The notes beneath the pieces are model-generated. The model saw only the letters and a list, made by a program, of their open reading frames with translations. It was not told where the DNA came from and did not search any database. Both the position numbers and the translations under genes were made by a program. Source: Ridgeia piscesae (Eukaryota > Annelida > Polychaeta > Sabellida > Siboglinidae). Taken from it: a DNA stretch of 64,000 nt. Below, piece by piece: positions 38,001-40,619 of the stretch; positions within the stretch are counted from its first letter, which is position 1, and each line of letters begins with the position of its first letter. Location of the stretch: the NCBI GenBank assembly GCA_025642075.2, contig JAODUO010001198.1, positions 156,001-220,000 on the forward strand. The letters run 5' to 3'.

Positions 38001-40080
38001 GTCTTGAGGCCCTGAAGTCCTTTGGACAATACTAGTGAGTTTGTGATTATGAATGAAACATGTTTAGTGACTCATATTCACTGCCTAGTCTCACCATAAT
38101 AATCACCTAATTGTCATGTTCTCTGTTTATCCATGTGAAGTGACCAGAAACACAGCCACATTGTATCAAAATGCAGTTGATATCAATAAAGTGTATGATA
38201 TTTCATTCTATAGTTGTTCAGAATATTAACTATATAATGTTTGTCACTTACAGGTGACATCATGCCACCATGTTAGATATATTTAAATAAGGATCAAAAT
38301 TAATCATCTCGCACTTACAGAAAATAAATAGTTTTGAAAAGACAGCTCAATTAAAACCTGCAGAAGCAGCCTGCCACAGATGGAGTTTCAATTAGCTATG
38401 CTTTCCAGGTAGACCACCTGGCCTTCAGTGGTGGCAGGGACAGTCACCAACACCCAATTATCAAATACGCATGGGTTCTGGCAGGCCACCTGGTTTCCAG
38501 AGTTGGGGGTCAAATGAGACGCAGACAAAATGTGGACATGTAGACTTTGAGGAGACCCCAAGGTGCCCTTCAATGAAATAAAAATGTACTGTGTGCTATT
38601 TTCATACTCTAAAATTGCCTATGTAAATTTAGAGAAAATGTGCCCTCAGAATTTTGAAAAAATTGTACTTTTTCAAGTTTTGGGGCCTTCAGAATGATCC
38701 AATCACATAAAAAAAATTCTTGTGCATAGTAGCAATGGCATAAGATACATATATGCCACATTATTAAAATAGATCCTCAACAGTTTCTGCAATTTTACCA
38801 AACTAACCAATACCAAACCCCAGAGAAAGTGAAAAGTGATAGAATATGGAGAGTGAACTATTATACATCAGCACATGGTATTGATGGTTACAATAAATCT
38901 CCAATAACATTTGCACATTTAAAATATAAACCAGATGGTTGTGTTCACACTCTCTTTGTTGTGTACATTTCCAAACCACTCCACCCTCTCCACCCTCCTA
39001 CCCCATTCCACCCTCCTACCCCATTCCACCCTCCTACCCCATTCCACCCTCCTACTCCACTCCACCCTCTCCACCCTCCTACCCCATTCCACCCTCCTAC
39101 CCCACTCCACCCTCCTACTCCATTCCACCCTCCTACTCCATTCCACCCTCCTACCTCACTCCACCCTCCTACTCCACTCCACCCTCTCCACCCTCCTACC
39201 CCATTCCACCTTCCTACCCCACTCCGCCCTCCTACCCCATTCCACCCTCCTACTCCATTCCACCCTCCTACCTCATTCCCCACTCCACCCTCCTACCCCA
39301 CCCCTGCCCACCAATCCGGTCATGCTCACATGTGCGGGGGGAGTTCGTAGATGTTGCGGCTGCGATACTCAAAGATGACATCTTGTGAGTAGAGAGGCAG
39401 CTTCCTGTACGGGTTCACAGAGATCACCACATTGCCTATGTACGTCTGCAACACAACGTCACAACCGGCATGACAACTTATTCCAATTTTTACAATCGAT
39501 CATCAATTCAACCTAATGACATGACAACCAGTGATACTGATCAGAGAGTGGGCTGCAATTCCAGGAAAAGATCACTGGGTGATAGTCAATGTAAACATAC
39601 AAAATATCTTTGACAACAATTTTCTTTTAAAATATACCTACGGGGGTACCTGTTCGCAATAATCACAACAGGATACACAATGAACAGTTATCAGTGTTTG
39701 ATCAATTTACCACACATTCCCAAAATATAGCCACATTATCTTTTCACACCGTAGCCATAATATTTTGTTTTTGTTTAATATTTATAATTTACTTTTTAAT
39801 TCTTTGCACACTATTTTACTTTAACTAATGTTTGCACATGCAAGTAAAGCGCCTGAGAGCAATGCTGTTGATTCAGGCACTATACAAATTAATTATATTA
39901 TTATAATCAAAATATCATACATTAATATTTTGAGAAACTTACGTAGATCTGGTCATGGTTGAATCGTTCCTGCAGGTTGCTGAGGAACGAGTCTTCATCG
40001 AGCGTGTCGAGTAGGCACATGTCCGTCACCCCAACAAGCCCCGCCCCCAATCCTGACCCCACCCCAGGTTGAAGCGCCAT
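1492..40080 (-). CDS. Myo1b: Class I unconventional myosin (Myo1a/Myo1b-like), multi-exon gene
   Basis: This is an actin-based ATPase motor that links membranes to actin. Coding exons in order: 40080-39943, 39445-39330, 37155-37061, 35983-35879, 34861-34815, 33982-33919, 31892-31879, (E8 not found), 28134-28028, 26780-26633, 24367-24249, 23615-23529, 21729-21664, 20952-20848, 19678-19616, 18306-18112, 17327-17213, 16995-16945 (cassette candidate), 14808-14753, 13987-13922, 13001-12934, 11687-11471, 10411-10262, 9763-9695, 9263-9177, 8965-8804, 8025-7894, 7089-6983, 6444-6315, 5854-5702, 5146-4992, 1615-1492. The motor shows [15 protein letters not shown] and DIYGFE. IQ motifs and a TH1 tail follow, with no SH3 domain, as in short-tailed myosins I. 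Found exons total 3311 nt; with E8 the length matches vertebrate Myo1b (about 1,136 residues). The residue 16 before DALCK (TEDS site) is Asp, so the motor should not need heavy-chain phosphorylation. The subclass assignment is from remembered family sequences, not an alignment. Confidence 0.95.
1624..1912. repeat. ~50-bp minisatellite next to the exon 32 acceptor
   Basis: There are about six imperfect copies, each starting ATGGTCACATGACACAGGTC (with variants) and ending in an A-rich stretch and TTAGTGAAC. The array starts 9 bp from the exon 32 acceptor. Confidence 0.85.
2180..4002. repeat. 28-bp minisatellite, about 65 copies (intron 31)
   Basis: Each unit contains AGGCCCTCCACATCACACAA followed by TGACACAG. 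The main variants are GACACAG against GACACAC at one site, in short runs (pairs of C-type between runs of G-type units), plus rare ACGTCAC and ACACCCGAGG variants. Block-wise variants suggest multi-unit duplications. Confidence 0.95.
4229..4650. repeat. 25-bp minisatellite, about 17 copies (intron 31)
   Basis: Each unit contains CCATGGAACCATGTCACTAA then GATAA. CATGG and CCATG within a unit are self-complementary. A CACTAA/CGCTAA variant recurs. Confidence 0.94.
4992..5146 (-). CDS. Myo1b: Myosin exon 31: TH1 tail
   Basis: It encodes [51 protein letters not shown] plus two bases of Lys. [12 protein letters not shown]...KL is diagnostic of Myo1a/b tails. The donor is AA|GTACGT (phase 2); intron 31 (3.4 kb) holds two large minisatellites. 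Confidence 0.93.
5702..5854 (-). CDS. Myo1b: Myosin exon 30: PH-like beta strands of TH1
   Basis: It encodes [51 protein letters not shown]. The pattern LL.TN..LLI.D....KY.VP...V..ISLSP.ND...I.H is the PH-like core that binds phosphoinositides in myosin I tails. The acceptor is CTGCAG|ATG and the donor is AGA|GTAAGT. Confidence 0.94.
6315..6444 (-). CDS. Myo1b: Myosin exon 29: TH1 tail, PH-like region
   Basis: It encodes (S)[43 protein letters not shown]. This matches S.(G/P)QPF.G.Y..L..N.K..K and the I..K.NR.NGK motif. The acceptor is TGCCAG|T and the donor is AAG|GTACCG. Confidence 0.94.
6728..6960 (-). mobile_element. tRNA-derived SINE, minus orientation, diverged (intron 28)
   Basis: It matches the SINE at 46786-47125 in reverse complement: shared blocks include TAGCCATGCTTCAATTAATGC, CAGGTACTC...ACAGCTGA and CCAAGGTT...CTGGGTT. 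The tRNA-like head (box B near 6890) lies on the right; the outer tail is missing. It ends about 25 bp from the exon 28 donor. Confidence 0.75.
6983..7089 (-). CDS. Myo1b: Myosin exon 28: TH1 tail
   Basis: It encodes [35 protein letters not shown] plus two bases of Ser. C(R/K)KYR..., EKL.AS.LFKDKK.NY is conserved in TH1. It is strongly basic, fitting binding of acidic phospholipids. The donor is GAGAG|GTAGGT. A SINE fragment lies within 25 bp of the donor. Confidence 0.95.
7894..8025 (-). CDS. Myo1b: Myosin exon 27: TH1 tail, first part
   Basis: It encodes [44 protein letters not shown]. The LP.LSP.D..WP motif is the start of the myosin I TH1 domain. The acceptor is TTTCAG|AAA and the donor is CGG|GTGGGT. 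Confidence 0.93.
8428..8660. repeat. Compound (TCTG)n-(TCTCTG)n-(TC)n microsatellite (intron 26)
   Basis: TCTG tetranucleotides pass into a TCTCTCTG pattern and then pure TC. The Leu-Ser-Val-Cys open frames here are repeat artefacts. Confidence 0.96.
8804..8965 (-). CDS. Myo1b: Myosin exon 26: last IQ motif and post-IQ region
   Basis: It encodes [54 protein letters not shown]. The final IQ is followed by the basic KFRAxAGxKI segment typical of Myo1b before the tail. The acceptor is GTTCAG|GCG. The donor is taken as CTG|GTGGGT (better consensus and in phase) rather than CAA|GTACTG. Confidence 0.93.
8851..9411. repeat. Tandem segmental duplication containing an IQ exon
   Basis: The segments 8851-9148 and 9149-9411 are direct repeats covering most of exon 26, its acceptor and the following intron. 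The 87-nt exon core differs at four sites. The intron parts are also alike (shared blocks such as the 20-base stretch at 9041-9060) but carry several indels (298 against 263 bp). This indicates a recent duplication that created exon 25. Confidence 0.93.
9177..9263 (-). CDS. Myo1b: Myosin exon 25: duplicated IQ exon (87 nt)
   Basis: It encodes [29 protein letters not shown]: 29 codons in phase 0, the same size as the alternatively used IQ exons of vertebrate Myo1b. It differs at only 4 of 87 bases from the start of exon 26 (two silent, Leu/Val, Thr/Ala). The acceptor is ATTCAG|GCG. The donor AAA|GTACGC is weak and corresponds to bases that are coding (Val-Arg) in exon 26; beyond it, degenerate exon-26-like codons run on to a stop. 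It adds a fifth IQ motif if spliced in; use is inferred. Confidence 0.75.
9695..9763 (-). CDS. Myo1b: Myosin exon 24: IQ motif 3
   Basis: It encodes [20 protein letters not shown] and GWK. IQ3 ([11 protein letters not shown]) has Cys in place of the usual Gln. The acceptor is TTGCAG|GCG and the donor is AAG|GTAGTT. It is 69 nt in phase 0, so it is removable without frame loss. Confidence 0.92.
10262..10411 (-). CDS. Myo1b: Myosin exon 23: IQ motifs 1 and start of 2
   Basis: It encodes [40 protein letters not shown] and [12 protein letters not shown]1 is [16 protein letters not shown]2 begins [11 protein letters not shown] and is completed in exon 24. These helices bind calmodulin-type light chains. 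The acceptor is TTTCAG|TTG and the donor is GCG|GTAAGG. Confidence 0.95.
10535..10760. repeat. Dispersed repeat family A, copy 1 (intron 22)
   Basis: It is a block of about 220 bp starting near CACTTCTATAGAGCCTATAT, with AAGCTCAGAGG, AAACAGGGACAGGCAAA, AAAAGCAATTTCAAA and GGTGGCTATAG. Similar blocks lie at 28505-28705, 36455-36645 and 53755-53960. It has no coding capacity. The class is unknown. Confidence 0.75.
10911..10993. repeat. (AT)n microsatellite (intron 22)
   Basis: About 80 bp of almost pure AT alternation. Confidence 0.97.
11222..11400 (+). mobile_element. LINE 3' fragment B (intron 22)
   Basis: It shares GGTGCTAGTAGTGTTAAT, ACACCTAAGAAGGGC and AAGCCAAAGGGCTTCCTTGT with the LINE fragment at 20467-20832. 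These are the C-terminal end of the reverse transcriptase and the 3' UTR of a non-LTR element. It lies about 70 bp from the exon 22 donor. Confidence 0.75.
11471..11687 (-). CDS. Myo1b: Myosin exon 22: SH1 helix and converter
   Basis: It is the longest exon (217 nt). It begins (G)[20 protein letters not shown], includes [14 protein letters not shown] and ends [27 protein letters not shown] is the SH1/converter signature, and FG.(T/S)KIFI(K/R)NPRT leads to the lever arm. The donor is ACG|GTACGG; a second GTACGA lies 5 bases on but would break phase. Confidence 0.96.
11740..12930. other. Intron 21 single-copy AT-rich DNA
   Basis: I see no exon, SINE head or array here; the small open frames resemble nothing. 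Confidence 0.6.
12934..13001 (-). CDS. Myo1b: Myosin exon 21
   Basis: It encodes [20 protein letters not shown] and YL plus two bases of Gly. This is the KPN to RHQVRYLG segment before the SH1 helix. The acceptor is TTACAG|CCA and the donor is TTGGG|GTATGT (phase 2). Confidence 0.95.
13384..13498. repeat. Perfect 39-bp inverted repeat with 37-bp loop (intron 20)
   Basis: The arms at 13384-13422 and 13460-13498 are exact reverse complements. Read on the minus strand, the arm end and loop contain CTACTGATGAAGG...CTGAAACGTC, resembling the CUGAUGA and GAAA core of hammerhead motifs carried by some retroelements. No TE coding sequence is present. Confidence 0.85.
13922..13987 (-). CDS. Myo1b: Myosin exon 20
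   Basis: It encodes [20 protein letters not shown] and IK, the L.E.L..K.P.YIRCIK helix. The acceptor is TGACAG|GTG and the donor is AAG|GTGGGT. It is 66 nt in phase 0. Confidence 0.95.
14753..14808 (-). CDS. Myo1b: Myosin exon 19
   Basis: It encodes (G)[29 protein letters not shown] is the conserved segment after loop 2. The acceptor is GATCCAG|GC and the donor is AAG|GTCAGT. Confidence 0.94.
14810..16390. other. Intron 18 with low-copy duplicated blocks
   Basis: Two related blocks of about 70 bp (14921-14990 and 15223-15290; GGCTCC.TGAGGTGG.AGCACTT) and a block at 15548-15600 that recurs near 17420-17470 show local duplication. A tail ending AAATAAAGTATATATTATTA (about 16210-16245) looks like the 3' end of a retroposon. 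No gene seen. Confidence 0.55.
16400..16755. mobile_element. LINE 3' fragment C with inverted 5' piece (intron 18)
   Basis: 16400-16680 is the reverse complement of the LINE fragment at 20540-20780. From about 16676 to 16755 the same LINE region continues in plus orientation (GTTATGAAAATATTGACAGA). The two pieces meet head to head. Confidence 0.7.
16945..16995 (-). CDS. Myo1b: Candidate 51-nt cassette exon in actin-binding loop 2
   Basis: Between exon 17 and exon 19 lies a 51-nt open segment with an AG acceptor (CGTAAG|GA) and a consensus donor (CCCAG|GTAAGT). It is phase 1-1, so it can be included or skipped without shifting frame. It adds (G)[16 protein letters not shown], a Pro-rich, acidic insert with two PPDT repeats, at the surface loop 2 that touches actin. 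Exon 17 joined straight to 19 gives the usual FFPEGDPARV, so inclusion is optional. The acceptor lacks a pyrimidine tract, in keeping with regulated or weak use, or with it not being an exon. Confidence 0.5.
17213..17327 (-). CDS. Myo1b: Myosin exon 17: segment before loop 2
   Basis: It encodes [38 protein letters not shown] plus the first base of Gly. This is the V.Y.V.GF.DKN.D.LF.DL signature. The donor GAAG|GTATGC leaves phase 1, which fits both the cassette (exon 18) and exon 19 directly. Confidence 0.95.
18112..18306 (-). CDS. Myo1b: Myosin exon 16: lower 50-kDa / actin-binding region
   Basis: It begins [20 protein letters not shown] and ends [25 protein letters not shown] and (F)..I.HYAG.V are hallmark motor motifs around the actin interface. 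The acceptor is TGTTAG|AAC and the donor is GCT|GTAAGT. Confidence 0.95.
19260..19545 (-). mobile_element. Second tRNA-derived SINE family (intron 15)
   Basis: On the minus strand it begins with a tRNA-like head (box A-like GGTCATGTGGTAGAGCGCC, box B-like GGTTCAATCCC). A body with CTTTCGGAAGAGACACTAAA and GATCCCATACAGGGG follows, typical of invertebrate tRNA-SINEs. It is not a functional tRNA gene: the head lacks proper pairing and is followed by a SINE body. Confidence 0.75.
19616..19678 (-). CDS. Myo1b: Myosin exon 15
   Basis: It encodes [20 protein letters not shown] and K, the W..(V/I)DYFNN...C.LIE motif. The acceptor is TTGCAG|GGC and the donor is AAG|GTACCT. Confidence 0.95.
20361..20396. 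repeat. (GGA)n microsatellite
   Basis: About 11 GGA triplets, in intron 14. Confidence 0.95.
20467..20832 (+). mobile_element. LINE (non-LTR retrotransposon) 3' fragment A (intron 14)
   Basis: The plus strand encodes [48 protein letters not shown], then after a stop [20 protein letters not shown]. This is the typical C-terminus of RTE/CR1-type reverse transcriptase ORFs. It is 5' truncated with an internal stop, hence dead. It ends about 16 bp from the exon 14 donor on the opposite strand. Confidence 0.88.
20848..20952 (-). CDS. Myo1b: Myosin exon 14: relay helix
   Basis: It encodes [35 protein letters not shown], the relay helix that passes nucleotide state to the converter. The acceptor is TTACAG|CAC and the donor is GAG|GTCAGT. 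A LINE 3' fragment on the opposite strand ends about 16 bp beyond the donor. Confidence 0.96.
21664..21729 (-). CDS. Myo1b: Myosin exon 13: switch II exon
   Basis: It encodes [20 protein letters not shown] and FE. DIYGFE is switch II, which contacts the gamma phosphate. The acceptor is CAACAG|GTA and the donor is GAA|GTAAGT. It is 66 nt in phase 0. Confidence 0.95.
21757..21866. repeat. Two copies of a ~55-bp direct repeat
   Basis: CATGTTCACACTGGCTTGGT and GGAACAGACTGTGAACA occur twice just before the TGTCC array; TGTTCACA and TGTGAACA can pair within each copy. Confidence 0.9.
21871..21982. repeat. (TGTCC)n pentanucleotide microsatellite, about 21 copies
   Basis: Pure tandem TGTCC, in intron 12 about 140 bp from the exon 13 acceptor. 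Confidence 0.98.
22800..23400. other. Probable degenerate DNA-transposon remnants (intron 12)
   Basis: It is rich in ACTTTTACT/AAGTACTTTTA motifs in both orientations (for example 22920-22945, 23255-23275, 23355-23385). This is a composition seen in non-autonomous hAT-like elements. No clear ends found. Confidence 0.4.
23529..23615 (-). CDS. Myo1b: Myosin exon 12
   Basis: It encodes [20 protein letters not shown] and VRRINESIK, the conserved (Q)A..ARDALAK.LY.RLF.W.V.RIN helix. The acceptor is TGCCAG|GCA and the donor is AAG|GTAAAT. It is 87 nt in phase 0. Confidence 0.95.
24249..24367 (-). CDS. Myo1b: Myosin exon 11: cardiomyopathy-loop and TEDS region
   Basis: It encodes (E)[39 protein letters not shown]. 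The ALT.R motif and TEDS loop are clear: Asp of GKDKVK is 16 residues before DALCK in exon 12, an acidic TEDS residue. The acceptor is TATCAG|AA and the donor is GAG|GTAGGT. Confidence 0.94.
24424..24678 (-). mobile_element. tRNA-SINE fragment, minus orientation (intron 10)
   Basis: It matches the 33040-33360 copy: GGTAAAGGTAAGT tail, ATAGAGCGCTGCACCCAATC, CTGGCAGACATGTTCAA, CAATTAATGCACAAAGACT and CAGGTACTCATTCATACAGC. It stops at CCAAAGGTTCCAG, where the tRNA-like head should follow; the 15-bp array starts there instead. Confidence 0.85.
24679..26612. repeat. 15-bp minisatellite, about 128 copies (intron 10)
   Basis: The unit is GATGATGGCCAGTGA, with GATAATGG, CAGAGAG and CAGGGAG variants and occasional indels that change frame. 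As 15 is a multiple of 3, long open frames appear on both strands (GHHLT, AIISL, WPSSH; MMASE on plus). These are artefacts. It begins inside a SINE remnant and ends about 20 bp from the exon 10 donor. Confidence 0.97.
26633..26780 (-). CDS. Myo1b: Myosin exon 10
   Basis: It encodes [40 protein letters not shown] and DGCTVDNEE, the conserved AM..IGF helix and the VAA.LKLGN motif. The acceptor is TTGCAG|AGA and the donor is GAAG|GTGGGT (phase 1). The 15-bp minisatellite starts only about 20 bp beyond the donor and keeps a long spurious reading frame open. Confidence 0.95.
27199..27399. repeat. 10-bp palindromic array, about 20 copies (intron 9)
   Basis: The unit is ACACATGTAT; ACATGT and GTATAC are each self-complementary, so both strands read nearly alike. 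Confidence 0.95.
28028..28134 (-). CDS. Myo1b: Myosin exon 9
   Basis: It encodes [20 protein letters not shown] and [15 protein letters not shown], matching the LKLxRD..Y.YL to DD..F..T stretch of the motor. The acceptor is CCACAG|AA, needing one base from the missing exon 8; the donor is CGG|GTGAGA. Splicing exon 6 to it gives TAA at once, and exon 7 to it reads AAT CCC TGA, so exon 8 is required. A 30-bp array ends about 27 bp upstream of the acceptor. Confidence 0.93.
28162..28463. repeat. 30-bp minisatellite, 10 copies, next to the exon 9 acceptor
   Basis: Each unit contains GATGATCACAGGCAGGTAGA then AGACAGGTAA. TGATCA is palindromic. On the minus strand units carry CTTCTACCTGCCTGTG, a pyrimidine-rich stretch, directly upstream of the acceptor. 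Confidence 0.95.
28505..28705. repeat. Dispersed repeat family A, copy 2
   Basis: AACACTTCTATAGACCCCTC, CAAGCTCACAGGTGCATCAAA, GGGGGACAGGTCAA and AAAAGCAATTTCC align with the block at 10535-10760. Confidence 0.75.
29117..29930. repeat. 25-bp minisatellite, about 32 copies
   Basis: Each unit contains CCTCAACAGGGCCACTACTC then CCAGG; the variants are CCAGA, CCACAACAGG and GGGCCACAAC. Three frames stay open for long stretches by chance. Confidence 0.96.
29931..30300. repeat. Garbled junction between the 25-bp and 20-bp arrays
   Basis: Pieces of the 25-bp unit (CAACAGGGCCACTACTCC) and of the 20-bp unit (CTCAGTAACAC) are mixed with many small deletions, unlike the clean arrays on both sides. It looks like low-quality consensus or a misassembly. 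Confidence 0.6.
30301..31480. repeat. 20-bp minisatellite, about 58 copies
   Basis: The unit is CTCAGTAACACTACACACAG, with TTCAG, CACAG and CACTAAACAC variants; the left end has short-unit deletions. Confidence 0.97.
31580..31689. repeat. 17-bp minisatellite, about 6-7 copies
   Basis: The unit is TGTAACAGAATACACAC, nearly perfect. Confidence 0.95.
31879..31892 (-). CDS. Myo1b: Myosin exon 7: 14-nt micro-exon
   Basis: The only place in the intron where the expected YLLEK can be made is a 14-nt exon. The pyrimidine-rich acceptor TTTTCTCTGTTTCATGTTCT then ends in CAACAG|AC. The exon reads (T)AC TTG TTA GAA AAG and the donor is AAG|GTCGGT. It completes the Tyr split from exon 6 and leaves phase 0. 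Myosin I proteins have Y/F-LLEK-SRVV at this point. Small size makes chance possible, but frame, phase, residues and splice sites all agree. Confidence 0.72.
31972..32300. repeat. (TG)n-rich microsatellite
   Basis: About 60 bp of pure TG followed by interrupted TG/TGCG/TATG tracts. It lies about 80 bp upstream (gene sense) of the exon 7 acceptor. Thr-His and Cys-Val open frames here are artefacts. Confidence 0.97.
33040..33360 (-). mobile_element. tRNA-SINE, near full length, minus orientation (intron 6)
   Basis: On the minus strand it begins with a tRNA-like head (GCGTTAGAGCATCGGACACT, box B GGTTTGAATCC). It runs through the body (CAGCTGTGTAAATGAGTACC, TGGATGCCTTCC) to the tail ACTATATAAGAACTTACC TTTACC. 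It is the same family as 46786-47125. Confidence 0.85.
33541..33905 (-). mobile_element. LINE 3' fragment D (intron 6)
   Basis: The minus strand encodes [36 protein letters not shown], then [11 protein letters not shown] and [12 protein letters not shown], the end of a non-LTR reverse transcriptase with stops. It is 5' truncated close to the exon 6 donor, and its 3' end is lost near 33541. Confidence 0.88.
33919..33982 (-). CDS. Myo1b: Myosin exon 6
   Basis: It encodes [20 protein letters not shown] plus N and the first base of Tyr. The acceptor is CTTGCAG|GGG and the donor is AACT|GTGAGC (phase 1). A 5'-truncated LINE fragment in the same orientation begins within about 30 bp of the donor, so an open frame runs on from the exon into LINE sequence; that extension is not coding for this gene. 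Confidence 0.95.
34815..34861 (-). CDS. Myo1b: Myosin exon 5: switch I exon (47 nt)
   Basis: It encodes (A)[22 protein letters not shown] is switch I, about residues 161-167. The acceptor is TTTCAG|CC and the donor is TTT|GTAAGT. The Tyr and His in [10 protein letters not shown] are slightly off the usual AFGNAKT(L/V)RN but do not touch the switch residues. Confidence 0.94.
34990..35870. other. Intron 4, single-copy
   Basis: I see no exon, array or mobile element; AT-rich with a short poly-C tract at 35853-35872. Confidence 0.6.
35879..35983 (-). CDS. Myo1b: Myosin exon 4: helix after the P-loop
   Basis: It encodes (E)[20 protein letters not shown] and [13 protein letters not shown]. This is the helix following the P-loop and the start of the segment leading to switch I. 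The acceptor is TTACAG|AG and the donor is GAG G|GTGAGT; both split codons give the expected residues (Glu and Ala). Confidence 0.95.
36241..36284. repeat. 9-bp repeat (GGTGGCATT)5
   Basis: Five near-perfect units, in intron 3. Confidence 0.95.
36455..36645. repeat. Dispersed repeat family A, diverged copy 3
   Basis: CTTTAGCTCAGAAGTG, AAAATCATAAACAAGACCAT, GGAGCAATGGTC and AAAAGACGGCTAT keep the order of motifs of the copies at 10535 and 53755, but with many changes. Confidence 0.45.
36713..37083 (-). repeat. 37-bp minisatellite made from the P-loop exon end and its splice donor
   Basis: There are ten units, counting the true exon end (unit starts 36727, 36764, 36801, 36838, 36875, 36912, 36949, 36986, 37023, 37060), plus a partial leader. 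On the minus strand each unit holds the codons for ESGAGKT followed by G|GTGGGTGCTGT. In six of the nine intronic copies the join is GTAG, giving a 24-nt segment bounded by AG and GT; in three it is GTTG. Sequence between copies is almost invariant, so the array is recent or homogenised. Confidence 0.97.
37061..37155 (-). CDS. Myo1b: Myosin exon 3: P-loop (Walker A) exon
   Basis: It encodes [18 protein letters not shown], then [21 protein letters not shown] is the nucleotide phosphate-binding loop, about residues 109-116. The acceptor is TTGTAG|C and the donor is ACAG|GTGGGT (phase 1). The last 25 exon bases and the donor form the first unit of a 37-bp tandem array running into the intron. 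Confidence 0.96.
37200..38960. other. Intron 2, mostly single-copy
   Basis: 37200-37400 carries loosely repeated ATAGCTACAAC/CAGACA motifs. The rest shows no exon or element I recognise. Confidence 0.6.
38978..39305. repeat. 18-bp CT-rich minisatellite next to the exon 2 donor
   Basis: The unit is ACCCTCCTACCCCATTCC, with CTCCACTCC and CTCATTCC variants, about 18 copies. On the minus strand it is purine-rich (GGAATGGGGTAGGAGGGT), G-rich sequence just inside intron 2. Confidence 0.95.
39330..39445 (-). CDS. Myo1b: Myosin exon 2: motor N-terminal subdomain
   Basis: It encodes [20 protein letters not shown] through NIYELPPH, the highly conserved strand and loop before the nucleotide site. The acceptor is TTGCAG|ACG (phase 0) and the donor is CACAT|GTGAGC (phase 2, completing Ile with exon 3). 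An 18-bp minisatellite ends about 25 bp beyond the donor. Confidence 0.95.
39943..40080 (-). CDS. Myo1b: Myosin exon 1: start codon and N-terminus
   Basis: Residues 1-46. The ATG at 40080-40078 has a good context (A at -3, G at +4). After a Gly-rich leader ([10 protein letters not shown]) the conserved [16 protein letters not shown] and [12 protein letters not shown] appear, as at the start of myosin I motors. The donor is TAC|GTAAGT, phase 0. The frame is not kept upstream of the ATG; a possible acceptor (TTCCAG|GTGTATGG) ends at 40092, so the 5' UTR probably continues in an upstream exon. Confidence 0.93.
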
Positions 40081-40110
40081 CCTCCATACACCTGGAAGTC
40101 ACCAACAGCC

Positions 40111-40519
40111 ATGACACAGACAATGTTCACATGACACAGACAATGTTCACATGACACAGACAATGTTCACATGACACAGACAATGTTCACATGACACAGA
40201 CAATGTTCACATGAGACAGACAATGTTCACATGACACAGACAATGTTCACATGAGACAGACAATGTTCACATGACACAGACAATGTTCACATGACACAGA
40301 CAATGTTCACATGACACAGACAATGTTCACATGACACAGACAATGTTCACATGAGACAGACAATGTTCACATGAGACAGACAATGTTCACATGAGACAAT
40401 GTTCACATGAGACAGAAAATGTTCACATGAGACAGATAATGTTCACATGAGACAGATAATGTTCACATGAGACAGACAATGTTCACATGAGACAGACAAT
40501 CTTCACATGACACAGACAA
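40111..40519. repeat. 20-bp minisatellite directly upstream of exon 1
   Basis: The unit is GACACAGACAATGTTCACAT with a GAGACAG variant, about 20 copies, starting about 20 bp from the presumed exon 1 acceptor. Confidence 0.96.
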
Positions 40520-40520
40520 T

Positions 40521-40610
40521 GGACCTTGTTCACATACTGGAAATCTGAGGCAGCACACGTGACACCAGTATGTGAATAAGGTCCGTAGCTGACGGGTCGA
40601 AACGTCGTAC
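40521..40610. repeat. Inverted repeat with hammerhead-like tail
   Basis: The arms 40521-40540 and 40565-40584 are reverse complements with one mismatch. They are followed by GTAGCTGACGGGTCGAAACG TCGTAC, in which GACG pairs with CGTC around GGTCGAAA. This resembles retroelement-associated motifs; no coding part is present. Confidence 0.7.
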
Positions 40611-40619
40611 TCATCATCG

